From assembly GCF_004521965.1 (NCBI RefSeq), contig NZ_SDGK01000032.1, forward strand, positions 1 through 62,256: a stretch of 62,256 nt of DNA. Reading direction: 5' to 3'. Every line of letters starts with the position of its first letter. Positions within the stretch are counted from its first letter, which is position 1. Below, in pieces: positions 1-8,128 of the stretch. Source of the DNA: Weissella cibaria. GTDB taxonomy: Bacteria; Bacillota; Bacilli; Lactobacillales; Lactobacillaceae. Under the pieces are notes generated by a model. That model did no database searches and was not told the DNA's origin. It worked only from the letters and a program-made list of their open reading frames with translations. Position numbers and translations under genes: made by a program.

Positions 1-60
1 CATCGAAACGATATTCAGTTTTCAATGACCTACGTCGTTGTCTCACTTGACAACTTTTAT

Positions 61-198
61 ATCATAACAAGAATCTCAAACAATGTCAACAACTTGTTTA
101 AATCAATTTATTAACGTCTCATGCGATTTCTTTTTTCTTGTCGCTGTTCCCTGCGAAACAACTCAATCTATATTACAGATATAAACACAATTCGTCAA
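61..198 (-). promoter_or_regulatory. Tandem rRNA-operon promoters P1 and P2
   Basis: Two near-consensus sigma-A promoters lie in tandem on the minus strand. P1 has -35 TTGACG (193-198) and -10 TAATAT (170-175). P2 has -35 TTGACA (84-89) and -10 TATGAT (61-66). Both spacers are exactly 17 bp. The transcript leader (about 54-1) has a GTTGTC/GACAAC hairpin and then TTGAAAACTGAATATCG, a motif typical of rRNA leaders and spacers in lactic acid bacteria. No 16S sequence is inside the window, so the rRNA operon beyond the left edge is inferred. Confidence 0.8.
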
Positions 199-239
199 CA
201 CTTTCTTCAAAATTAATCCACACAAAATTTTGGGTGACA

Positions 240-277
240 AAAAAGCTTTCGTTATCCACCAATAACGAAAGCTTTTT
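240..277 (-). terminator. Terminator of the mvaA-sir2 operon
   Basis: AAAAGCTTTCGTTAT pairs with ATAACGAAAGCTTTT around a five-base loop, with T-tracts on both strands. It lies directly after the sir2 stop codon and closes the three-gene operon. Confidence 0.9.
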
Positions 278-284
278 CAATAAT

Positions 285-989
285 TTATACCCGTAATTCA
301 TCAAAGTAAATTTGCGCATCTCCAATCACCTGCACAACATTAGCTGGCGCTGGGATAGACTCCAAGTTTACCGCAATAATTGGCACTTGAGCTTGTGCAT
401 ACTGCAATAAACCAGCGAATGGATACACTACAAAACTCGTCCCGACGATGACAATCAGGTCAGCCTCATGCACCCATTGCGCGGCTTTTGTTACGTGAAA
501 GGGGATTTCTCCATATAATGTAATCCCTGGCCGAAGTAATGCACCGTCTTCCCGACGCATATCTTGCATATACGCCTCAATCGTTGCAGAGGCACCATCA
601 GTCACTGCATAAATGTTATACAACGAACCATGGAACTCGATAACATTCTCCGCACCAGCTTGGTTGTGTAAGCTGTCCACATTTTGCGTAATAATGCGTG
701 CCCGGCCTTGGTGCGTTAGTGCCGCCATCTTTTGGTGAATGATGTTTGGCTTGGCATCCGGAAAATACATGTTTTCCTTCATAAACTGATACATCTTCTC
801 AGGCTCACGGTTTAACGCGTCAGTACTCAACAAATATTCTGGCCGTTCAACAACGCCACTATCATCATAAATACCGCCTTTAGAACGATAGTCGGGAATC
901 CCCGACGCCGTTGAAACGCCAGCACCTGTTAAAAACACAATTTTCTGGGCATCGTCAAACAATCGTTGCTGTTCTGCTGATAGTAACAT
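285..989 (-). CDS. Sir2-family NAD-dependent protein deacylase lacking zinc cysteines
   Basis: A 234-residue sirtuin. The NAD-binding motifs are intact: GAGVSTASGIPDYRS near residue 22, TQNVDSLH near 101 and the catalytic FHGS near 119. Between the catalytic histidine and LRPGITLYGE, where most sirtuins carry four zinc-ligand cysteines, this protein has none; the small zinc module is replaced by an Ala/Asp/Glu-rich segment. It should use NAD+ to remove acyl groups from lysines, but substrate and zinc independence are inferred. The start is set by GGAGG nine bases upstream of ATG. It is the last gene of an operon with mvaA, 14 bp after the preceding stop. Confidence 0.88.
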   Translation of the reverse strand: MLLSAEQQRLFDDAQKIVFLTGAGVSTASGIPDYRSKGGIYDDSGVVERPEYLLSTDALNREPEKMYQFMKENMYFPDAKPNIIHQKMAALTHQGRARIITQNVDSLHNQAGAENVIEFHGSLYNIYAVTDGASATIEAYMQDMRREDGALLRPGITLYGEIPFHVTKAAQWVHEADLIVIVGTSFVVYPFAGLLQYAQAQVPIIAVNLESIPAPANVVQVIGDAQIYFDELRV

Positions 990-1003
990 TATTATTTGCC
1001 TCC

Positions 1004-1963
1004 TTAGTCTGCTTGGCGCACGACGAACGGTTGACCAATCTGTTCAAGCACTTCACGAACAGGCGTCTTATAAAGTTCCTTGAAGAACGTTGGTTGATTC
1101 TCTTCTGGGGCAGAAATAACAAAACTATTTTGCTCATCCGTCTTATTCAACCCAACGTAAGCGGTTTTCTCTGTATTACGATCAATCATATCTGTGTGCT
1201 TAATATCGTATACTTGCGTCAAAGGCAATCGCAACTGACGCTCAGACAAAACGGGCGTCAACGTCGCAAATTCGTTAGCATGCAATTCTGGCAAATCCCA
1301 CGCTGCCATTTGTTCATCAAAATGCTTGAAGGCCGCCACAACCGCCCGATGAACGGTAAATGGATCCTTAATACCATCAATCTTCATAGTGCCAACAATC
1401 TTTTGAGCAGCTGCCCATGCCTCTGGGAAAGCTTCGGCAAACGTATCCGTGTAGACCGCTGTCTCACCAGTAACTGCATTCATAAAGACTTGCGCATCCA
1501 ACAATGTCAACACACGCAAGGCGGCTTCAGAACGGTCCCCGTCTGCTTCCTTCGTTAGCGTTGTCATCACACCCTTTGCAAAGGCTGCCACAACATCATC
1601 AGTCAACAAGCCATGCTTGGCTTGTTCCTTATAAATGATTGTACGCATGGCTGGTTGGTACAGGTACGTCGCCATAACCATTAGTTGGTCCGTTAACTCA
1701 ACATTGTCTGACTTCAATTGGAAGTAAACTTGTGGGTAACCACTCAACGTTAGCATCATCATCAACAATTCTTTTGTTGCTGAATAATCTGGTGCCGTAG
1801 CATCCGTTACTTCAACCATCAAGCGCGTACCCAACATGTCCGTCGTCACTTGATCGTGCGTCAAAACACCTGTTGCCTCTCCGCTACCACGCAAAACAAC
1901 TGAACCGGGGTAAACACGGTTAACTTGGTCGACTAGTTGTACTGTATCTGCTGAAAATTGCAT
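1004..1963 (-). CDS. Conserved hypothetical protein between mvaA and sir2 (IpaB/EvcA-like)
   Basis: A 319-residue soluble protein without signal peptide or membrane segment. I see no catalytic motif. Proteins of this kind next to HMG-CoA reductase in lactobacilli are sometimes labelled IpaB/EvcA family; that name is from memory and says nothing about function. The sequence looks mixed alpha/beta, with charged helices in the middle and an acidic, hydrophilic C-terminal third. It sits 22 bp after mvaA and 14 bp before sir2, so it is co-transcribed with mevalonate-pathway and NAD-dependent enzymes. RBS AAGAGA precedes the ATG. Confidence 0.6.
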   Translation of the reverse strand: MQFSADTVQLVDQVNRVYPGSVVLRGSGEATGVLTHDQVTTDMLGTRLMVEVTDATAPDYSATKELLMMMLTLSGYPQVYFQLKSDNVELTDQLMVMATYLYQPAMRTIIYKEQAKHGLLTDDVVAAFAKGVMTTLTKEADGDRSEAALRVLTLLDAQVFMNAVTGETAVYTDTFAEAFPEAWAAAQKIVGTMKIDGIKDPFTVHRAVVAAFKHFDEQMAAWDLPELHANEFATLTPVLSERQLRLPLTQVYDIKHTDMIDRNTEKTAYVGLNKTDEQNSFVISAPEENQPTFFKELYKTPVREVLEQIGQPFVVRQAD

Positions 1964-1985
1964 ATCTGTTCTCTTTTCCGTCTAT

Positions 1986-3233
1986 TTATCGTAATTTTGC
2001 TAATAATTCACGGGCCGTAGCTTCATTAAATTTACCCGCTTGTTGTAACGCGGCCGTCAACGCTGGCACTTCTGCTGGCGTCGCACCCACTTGGAGCGCC
2101 AATGACTTGGCCTGCAACGCCATGTGGCCGGCTTGAATACCAGTCGACACCAACGCACGAATGGCTGCTAGGTTTTGGGCCAACCCGACAGCAGCAATTG
2201 TACTGGTCAACTCATTAACCGTTGGATTATCCATCAACGCATGGTTGAACTTAACAGCTGGCACAATCCCAATGGAACCACCAACAACGCCAAGAATTAG
2301 TGGCAAGGTTGTCTCACCAAGCAACTCTTCACCTCGAACAGTCCAACGCGTCAAACCACGATACTGACCACCTTGCGCGGCGTATGCATGCAAGGCCGCA
2401 TTAACCGCGCGTGTATCGTTGCCGCTGGCTAGGACCGCCGCCTCAATTCCGTTCAACATCCCCTTGTTAGACGTGACTGCTCGGTAAGGTGACAGTGTTT
2501 CAATCCGACTAGCAGCCGCAATTTTAGCCGCAACCTCGGTACCTGACATTCCCTGCTTAGTTGCCAAAGCCGTTACCGGTACGGCTACCTTCGCCTTAAC
2601 TAGTGACTCAGTCGCAAAGTTGGAGAGAATTGCCATTAACACCTCATACCCTGCTTGTCGTAATACGCTAGCAATCGCTTCCGACATAGTATTAACCACA
2701 TTAGCCCCCATCGCCGCTTTCGGATCAACTAAGACATTAACAATCGCTGTCTGTGTATCAAGCACTTCGACCGTTAAAGCTTTCGCGCCGCCACCACGTT
2801 TTGCCATCGAGGGGTGCGCATCATTGGCCACCTGCAACAATTGCGTTAAATGTGTCTCAACATAAGTTTGCAAGGCCGCAACATTGGCAACATTATCCAA
2901 AATGATTTGGCCACGAACAAGCCGACTTTCAATAACCGTCTGAACACCAGCGCCAGCCCGCATCATCCGTGAACCATTATTAGCAGCCGCAATAACACTA
3001 GGTTCTTCCGTGCTCATCGGTACCGTCACTAAACGGCCATCAACTGGCAATTCCAGTAGCAAACCTGTGGGCACGCCGAAATTATAGAGGTAATTTTCAA
3101 CCTGTTGTTCGCCAACCATGTCATAGTGCTGCGTTATTAACGCCGCCTGATCAGCCGTTAAATTTTTATTTTCAATCGTACGTTGCAAGCGTTGTTGCCA
3201 CGACAACTTGTAGAATCCCTGCCAATTCGCCAT
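1986..3233 (-). CDS. mvaA: Hydroxymethylglutaryl-CoA reductase, class II
   Basis: A 415-residue class II HMG-CoA reductase, which interconverts HMG-CoA and mevalonate and in Gram-positive cocci and lactobacilli feeds isoprenoid (undecaprenyl) synthesis. Visible motifs: STEEPSVIAA with the catalytic glutamate (about residue 75), AAMGANVVNTMSE (about 175), NKGMLNGI with the catalytic lysine (about 256), GNDTRAVNA with the catalytic aspartate, GGSIGIVPAVK (about 315) and GHMALQ with the catalytic histidine near residue 367. Length is usual for the class. It is the first gene of a three-gene operon; AAAGGAAG precedes the ATG. Other mevalonate genes are not in the window. Confidence 0.97.
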   Translation of the reverse strand: MANWQGFYKLSWQQRLQRTIENKNLTADQAALITQHYDMVGEQQVENYLYNFGVPTGLLLELPVDGRLVTVPMSTEEPSVIAAANNGSRMMRAGAGVQTVIESRLVRGQIILDNVANVAALQTYVETHLTQLLQVANDAHPSMAKRGGGAKALTVEVLDTQTAIVNVLVDPKAAMGANVVNTMSEAIASVLRQAGYEVLMAILSNFATESLVKAKVAVPVTALATKQGMSGTEVAAKIAAASRIETLSPYRAVTSNKGMLNGIEAAVLASGNDTRAVNAALHAYAAQGGQYRGLTRWTVRGEELLGETTLPLILGVVGGSIGIVPAVKFNHALMDNPTVNELTSTIAAVGLAQNLAAIRALVSTGIQAGHMALQAKSLALQVGATPAEVPALTAALQQAGKFNEATARELLAKLR

Positions 3234-3320
3234 GTTCTACAACTTCCTTTTCCGTTTATTACGGTACACAATACCGCTTTGCCTCTTATAGTTTACCAGT
3301 TATTCAAGCTGAGAAAAGAC

Positions 3321-3354
3321 AAAAACGGTCTTGGCTAGCCACCAAAACCGTTTT
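3321..3354 (-). terminator. Terminator of the merR-like gene
   Basis: AAAACGGT pairs with ACCGTTTT and encloses a second small hairpin (TGGCTAGCCA). It lies just after the MerR stop codon and separates it from mvaA. Confidence 0.8.
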
Positions 3355-3357
3355 CCT

Positions 3358-3813
3358 TTAATTTTCGTCTGTTCGACGCACGATATAGTGCACCTTATTG
3401 TCATCATAAATCATTGCAAATAAACGTTGCTGCTGCTCATCGTCAAAATAACCTAAATCAACAACATTCTTACCGTCAAGTTCGATGACACCCTTAACAG
3501 CCTGACTCATAACTTCATGCAACACCCGCCACGATTGTTCAAGCTCATGGGTCTTTTCAACCGCCGCTTTTAAGGTATAGCCATCATCCAAAAAGCCCTT
3601 AATGGCTGCAACTGCGACATAAGTTTTATAGTTATACACCCGAGCATCCTGCTCACCTTCACGACTTAGTGATGAAATGATGCCTTTACTTTCCCAGTAA
3701 CGTAATTGGCGCGTTGACACACCCGTCATTGTGGCTAACTCACCAATGCGGAACTGAAAAACTTCTGACTTCAACGCATTTTTATGAAAATGGTGTTTTG
3801 AAATAAATGACAT
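3358..3813 (-). CDS. MerR-family transcriptional regulator
   Basis: A 151-residue regulator. Residues 20-90 form the winged-helix MerR DNA-binding domain: RIGELATMTGVSTRQLRYWE, then GII and a VYNY wing segment. The short C-terminal part (about 95-151) holds a helix and a small acidic tail with no cysteine-based metal site, so it is not a metal sensor of the MerR/CueR type. A strong RBS (AAAGGAGAGG) fixes the start. It is monocistronic, between a terminator on each side. The effector is unknown; it resembles GlnR/TnrA only in the N-terminal domain. Confidence 0.88.
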   Translation of the reverse strand: MSFISKHHFHKNALKSEVFQFRIGELATMTGVSTRQLRYWESKGIISSLSREGEQDARVYNYKTYVAVAAIKGFLDDGYTLKAAVEKTHELEQSWRVLHEVMSQAVKGVIELDGKNVVDLGYFDDEQQQRLFAMIYDDNKVHYIVRRTDEN

Positions 3814-3893
3814 GGTGCCTCTCCTTTTACGTTTAATAGACTATCATTGTCAGGTTATTTAACATAAATGTCAAGGTAGTTCGTCAAAAAAAG

Positions 3894-3942
3894 AAAATGT
3901 CCTTGGTGGCGGACAATTGCATCCGCACATCAAAGACATTTT
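3894..3942 (-). terminator. Terminator of ltaS
   Basis: AAAATGTC, TTG and GCGGA pair with TCCGC, CAA and GACATTTT in a long interrupted stem, followed by T residues on the minus strand. It lies immediately after ltaS. Confidence 0.85.
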
Positions 3943-3948
3943 TACTTA

Positions 3949-6120
3949 TTATGGATTTGGTGTATCATCGCCACCGTCAGTCGTATCGCCACCATCCGGA
4001 TTAACCTGCTTAATACGTGATGTATCAGAACGTGGTTCGTCCTTTTCTGGTGCGTCAGTGCTATACAATGACTGCGTGGTCTTACCACCATTCTCAGACC
4101 ACAGGCTCTTCGATTCAACACCCGCTTGGTTCTCAAGGTTTTCTAGCTTTGCCAACCCGTTTGAGTAGTTATACTTTGAAGCATCAACTGACTTAAAGCT
4201 ACTTGGCGTATAGAAACGAAGCAAGTCTTTTTGATTAATATCATCTGAAATCAACAACTGTTCCTTAACCTGCTGCTTAGCTGCATCAATCTCTTTTAAA
4301 ACCGATTTAGTTGGCTTAGTAATCGCCTGATCAGTCTTATTATCATAAATCGTTTCGTTGATATAACTATACTTCGGTGTCACAAAGTTCTTATCCCGGA
4401 AGGCCACAACCTGATTGCTCTTACCACTCAGAAGATCTTGCCCCATCATCACGTACTTCTTTGAATCAACACCTAACAAGTGTAGCAAGGTTGGCATGAC
4501 ATCAATCTCACCACCATACGTATGATTAACACCACCGCCGTGCCATCCTGGAATATTAATCATAAATGGTACGCGTTGTAGTTGCACATTGTCGTTATCA
4601 TTCCAGTTATCGGCATTCTTACCCAGTACTGAGGCTAAATACTTGTTTTCTGAATTTGAAATACCGTAGTGATCCCCATATAACACAATAATTGATTTGT
4701 TGTACAAACCTGACTTCTTCAGATAATCGAAGAACTCACCAATTGATTGATCCAAGTAGTGGTTCGTTTCAAAGTAGCCGTTCACAATATCTGAATCCGT
4801 ATTCGTCGTGGTAAAGTTTGGATCCTTGTCCTGATCATCCAAACTATATGGGAAGTGGTTCGTTACAGTAATGTACTTGGCATAGAACGGTTGTTGCATC
4901 CGTTCCAGATATTGAATGGAATCATTAAACAACAACTTATCCTTCAACCCATACCCCATCGCCTTATCACCAGACGTGTCATAGTAGCTGGCGTCAAAGA
5001 AGTATTGGTAGCCCATATTCTTGTACACGTTACTACGGTTCCAGAAACTAGCATTGTTACCATGGAAAACAGCTGACGAGTACCCCTCAGTTTGCTTCAA
5101 AATGGCCGGCATTGCTTGGAATGTCTGGTCATTTCCCTGCGTGGCAAACAATGAACCTTGTGGCAAACCAAACGTTGATGTTTCTAGCATATTTTCAGCA
5201 TCGGATGTCTTACCTTGACCAACTTGGTTAAAGAAATTATCAAATGCAATCGTTGCATCAGAATTATATATTTGGTTCAGATTTGGCGTCACTTCTTGCC
5301 CATTGATTTTCATGTTCATTGAAAATTGTTGGAACGACTCCAAGTGAATAACAAACACATTCTTGCCCTTGGCAATACCAGCATATTTAGCATCCGCATC
5401 CGTATAATGTTTATCAACATAACTCAATACTTTTTGGATATCTGTTTTCTTCGCTGACTTGCGCAGCTCAGATACGCCATGTTGCTTCAAACCATCGAAC
5501 ACCGTGTAAGCATCCATCCCCAAATATTTCACCAATAAATTACTATCAAATTGGCGTGTAATAAGCTGTGGTCGATCCGCTTCACCCAAAACCAACGTTA
5601 CCATGAAGGCAAAGACTGAAAACGTCGTCATCGCAAAACTCATAAATTTTGTTGTGCCTTCACGTTGTATCCTAATTTTTTTAAAGATGAATAACCCAAT
5701 AAAAATTGGAATATCAATCCAGAACAAAATATCGTGTAAATTGGTTAACGCAAACCCAGATGCGCTCAATCCTTGGTTAACTTTGTCATAACCCAACATC
5801 GTCGCGACAGACATAAAATCTGTAAATTCACGATAATAGGTCACGTTTAATTGCAACAGTACAATGTTAACGATGTACATAATCGTTGCAATTGGGTAGA
5901 AAAGCTTTGCCGAACGGAAGTAGAACGCCAATCCAATTAATAAGGATGACACCGTCAATGGATTAATCAACAGTGTCACGTATTGTACTGGTGTCGATCC
6001 CGAGAACAAGTTAAAGTCCACGAAATCCGCCAGTAACGTTTTTGCCCAGATTAACACGACCAAGAGCAATACAAACCCTAAGCGTGTGTTAATCCAGCTA
6101 AATCGGCCATAATGCCTCAT
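3949..6120 (-). CDS. ltaS: Lipoteichoic acid synthase
   Basis: A 723-residue membrane phosphoglycerol transferase that polymerises glycerolphosphate from phosphatidylglycerol into lipoteichoic acid. Five hydrophobic segments fill residues 10-180; an extracellular sulfatase-fold domain covers about 250-600. The metal-binding HLES is at about 258-262 and the catalytic threonine lies in GQGKTSDAE (T305). FHGNNASFWNR and LYGDHYGIS are further metal and substrate motifs. A hydrophilic tail of about 100 residues, ending in a Gly/Asp-rich segment, extends past the domain. RBS AAGGGTG fixes the start. Monocistronic; a terminator follows. Confidence 0.96.
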   Translation of the reverse strand: MRHYGRFSWINTRLGFVLLLVVLIWAKTLLADFVDFNLFSGSTPVQYVTLLINPLTVSSLLIGLAFYFRSAKLFYPIATIMYIVNIVLLQLNVTYYREFTDFMSVATMLGYDKVNQGLSASGFALTNLHDILFWIDIPIFIGLFIFKKIRIQREGTTKFMSFAMTTFSVFAFMVTLVLGEADRPQLITRQFDSNLLVKYLGMDAYTVFDGLKQHGVSELRKSAKKTDIQKVLSYVDKHYTDADAKYAGIAKGKNVFVIHLESFQQFSMNMKINGQEVTPNLNQIYNSDATIAFDNFFNQVGQGKTSDAENMLETSTFGLPQGSLFATQGNDQTFQAMPAILKQTEGYSSAVFHGNNASFWNRSNVYKNMGYQYFFDASYYDTSGDKAMGYGLKDKLLFNDSIQYLERMQQPFYAKYITVTNHFPYSLDDQDKDPNFTTTNTDSDIVNGYFETNHYLDQSIGEFFDYLKKSGLYNKSIIVLYGDHYGISNSENKYLASVLGKNADNWNDNDNVQLQRVPFMINIPGWHGGGVNHTYGGEIDVMPTLLHLLGVDSKKYVMMGQDLLSGKSNQVVAFRDKNFVTPKYSYINETIYDNKTDQAITKPTKSVLKEIDAAKQQVKEQLLISDDINQKDLLRFYTPSSFKSVDASKYNYSNGLAKLENLENQAGVESKSLWSENGGKTTQSLYSTDAPEKDEPRSDTSRIKQVNPDGGDTTDGGDDTPNP

Positions 6121-6319
6121 AGTTTAATCACCCTTTTCTTACGTATTTTAATGTGTTCCCAGTCATTATTATGCCCGGTGCTTACGTCAGCGTTGATCGC
6201 GTCTAATTTATGTATCCGGTCTATTATAGCGTAATTTTAAAATTCATACCTTAGGGCCTTGGCGTTTTACCAATTTAAGTTAAAATAAGACCATTGATAA
6301 AAGAATGAGGTAAACGCGC

Positions 6320-6769
6320 ATGTCAACAAACGAACTCATCGTCAGCAAAGAATACGGCGCTGGCGAACTTAGCCGCGAAGCTCTGGCAATTCGTCAAACC
6401 GTATTTGTCAGCGAACAAGGTGTGCCCCTTGCACTAGAGATTGATGATCTTGATGACCGAACGACACACTACGTCGGCTTCACAGCTAGCAAGGCCATGA
6501 CTACTGCCCGCGTCTTAGTCAATGATCATGGTGAAACTTGGCACATCCAACGCGTGGCCACATTATCAGACGCGCGTGGCCATGGTTACGCTACTAAAAT
6601 TATGCAGACAATCATCGAGGATGCCAAAGAAGCTGGTGTCCACAAAATCGATTTAGGCGCCCAAGTCTCCGCCTTAGGTTTCTACGAGAAGCTTGGTTTT
6701 AAGGCTGAAGGTGACGTTTTCATGGACGCAGGCATTGAACACCGTAATATGGTGCTAACCCTAAATTAA
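6320..6769 (+). CDS. GNAT-family N-acetyltransferase
   Basis: A 149-residue acetyl-CoA-dependent transferase. The N-terminal FVSEQGVP and EIDDLDD segments, the acetyl-CoA loop ATLSDARGHGYATKIM (about residues 91-106) and the C-terminal ALGFYEKLGFK are typical of GNAT enzymes related to ElaA/YjcF. Substrate unknown. RBS ATGAGGT precedes the ATG. It is transcribed divergently from ltaS and ends at a hairpin shared with the convergent regulator. Confidence 0.9.
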   Translation: MSTNELIVSKEYGAGELSREALAIRQTVFVSEQGVPLALEIDDLDDRTTHYVGFTASKAMTTARVLVNDHGETWHIQRVATLSDARGHGYATKIMQTIIEDAKEAGVHKIDLGAQVSALGFYEKLGFKAEGDVFMDAGIEHRNMVLTLN

Positions 6770-6784
6770 ACTGACGTAACTAAA

Positions 6785-6823
6785 AAAGCTCCCAACGTTG
6801 CAACATGCAATGCTGGAAGCTTT
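6785..6823. terminator. Bidirectional terminator
   Basis: An 18-bp stem (AAAGCTCCCAACGTTGCA against TGCAATGCTGGAAGCTTT, two mismatches and one wobble) with A/T runs on both sides. It lies between the convergent GNAT and Rgg-like genes. Confidence 0.85.
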
Positions 6824-6833
6824 ATTTTATCGG

Positions 6834-7808
6834 TTATTGATTTTGCTCTGTCATGTGACGCTTGTATGAGTTTACTGGTACCAGGAACTCCTCAAACGAA
6901 CGACGGGCAATAAATGAATAAATTGGCCAGAAGCGTTCATCAATCATGAATTGCGCCGCATCCATTGCGCGGTGCCACAACTGTTCTGCTTCCTCATTCT
7001 TTTCATCCAATGCAAGTTCAACAACTTCAGCCATCTTCTTAACGAAACTAAAGTACGTGCTCAAAGCTGGCAAACGATAATCACGCAAGAACATCAACGT
7101 ATTCTTAACGGTTTCGCCATCCTTATTTTCCAATGCCATAATCAACAATTGGAAGTGCAACAAAGCCACATTACGAACCTCAGTCGATGAAAAATTATCT
7201 AATTCCATCAAGCCATAGCCTTCAAGCTTCGCCATACGTTGTGCTTGATCAGACATCTGCTTAACGACCATCTTGGCGGAGTTGTATGGCTCATGACGAA
7301 TAATATTCGCAAACATCAACAAGTCATTGGCCGTGTAAAATTCACGAGCAGCCAACAACTTGATAATTGTTGGTCGTACCATTTCAATCAAACGATACTT
7401 TTCAACTTCGTCGGCCACTTGTGAGTTAATTGCACGCACCAAGTTAACCAACAAACGCACATCGCGCGTCTCGTCATACATTGACAACATCCGGTAAACC
7501 GTGTCTTCCGTTGGCGTCATCGTGTGTGAATGTGCATCCAAGCCCAATTCCTTGATTGCTGGATCCAGCAACTCAGGGTGCTTCATATAAACATGCAACA
7601 TCAACTCATCAAATGATACGCCAATCGTCACCAACAAATTAACCAAAGTTGTCGCTGACACTTTACCGTTGCCTTGTAAATAGTCGTAAAGTCGTGAACG
7701 TGAAATATCAACCGTCTTCAAAACGACTGGTACTGAAATGTTACGTTCCTTGATGAAATAAATCATCGCTTCGCGAATTGCCCCAACAGGCACTCGATTT
7801 TTACCCAT
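6834..7808 (-). CDS. Rgg/MutR-like helix-turn-helix regulator
   Basis: A 324-residue protein. Residues 5-65 form an XRE-like helix-turn-helix (VPVVLKTVDISRSRLYDYLQ); residues 80-310 are all-helical with paired-helix repeats, the architecture of Rgg/MutR/GadR regulators, many of which bind short peptides. No membrane segment is visible. No short peptide gene with a leader is apparent next to it, and the target genes are unknown. RBS AGAGG sits before the ATG, with a TATAAT-like -10 near 7856-7861. Monocistronic. Confidence 0.8.
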   Translation of the reverse strand: MGKNRVPVGAIREAMIYFIKERNISVPVVLKTVDISRSRLYDYLQGNGKVSATTLVNLLVTIGVSFDELMLHVYMKHPELLDPAIKELGLDAHSHTMTPTEDTVYRMLSMYDETRDVRLLVNLVRAINSQVADEVEKYRLIEMVRPTIIKLLAAREFYTANDLLMFANIIRHEPYNSAKMVVKQMSDQAQRMAKLEGYGLMELDNFSSTEVRNVALLHFQLLIMALENKDGETVKNTLMFLRDYRLPALSTYFSFVKKMAEVVELALDEKNEEAEQLWHRAMDAAQFMIDERFWPIYSFIARRSFEEFLVPVNSYKRHMTEQNQ

Positions 7809-8086
7809 GATAACCTCTTACTTATAATTAACTTTTCTCATATAACCTTTCTAGATTATACTCCCTACCATGTATTTATTGGGGATTTATACAGAAAATG
7901 CTGTCCCGCTATTGATACAAATCTCTTACACAGCTCCTAATTTAAAGAAAAACAATATTTTTATCATCTATACATATATATTTACAATTATAATAAATTG
8001 CAAATACATAAATTTAATGCTGAATTATTTTCAAAGCACGCCGACCGTTCATACATAATATATCAATATATATGTATTATAAATGC
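7809..8086. other. AT-rich intergenic region
   Basis: About 280 bp between gyrA and the Rgg-like gene. It carries the promoter of the regulator near its left end. The rest is very AT-rich (runs of TATA and ATAA) with no convincing gene on either strand. Confidence 0.6.
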
Positions 8087-8120
8087 AAAAAGGACAGCAC
8101 CTCACGATGTTGTCCTTTTT
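8087..8120 (-). terminator. Terminator of the yaaA-recF-gyrB-gyrA operon
   Basis: AAAAAGGACAGCA pairs with TGTTGTCCTTTTT (one wobble) eight bases past the gyrA stop codon. Confidence 0.9.
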
Positions 8121-8128
8121 ACTGTTTA

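Noticed and set aside
911-1558. 215-codon plus-strand ORF
   Set aside because: Antisense to sir2 and its neighbour, whose frames have clear protein motifs; composition (many Arg, Cys and His) is that of a shadow frame.
3358-3813. GlnR (glutamine synthetase repressor)
   Set aside because: The N-terminal MerR domain is similar, but no glnA follows and the C-terminal GlnR tail is not recognisable.
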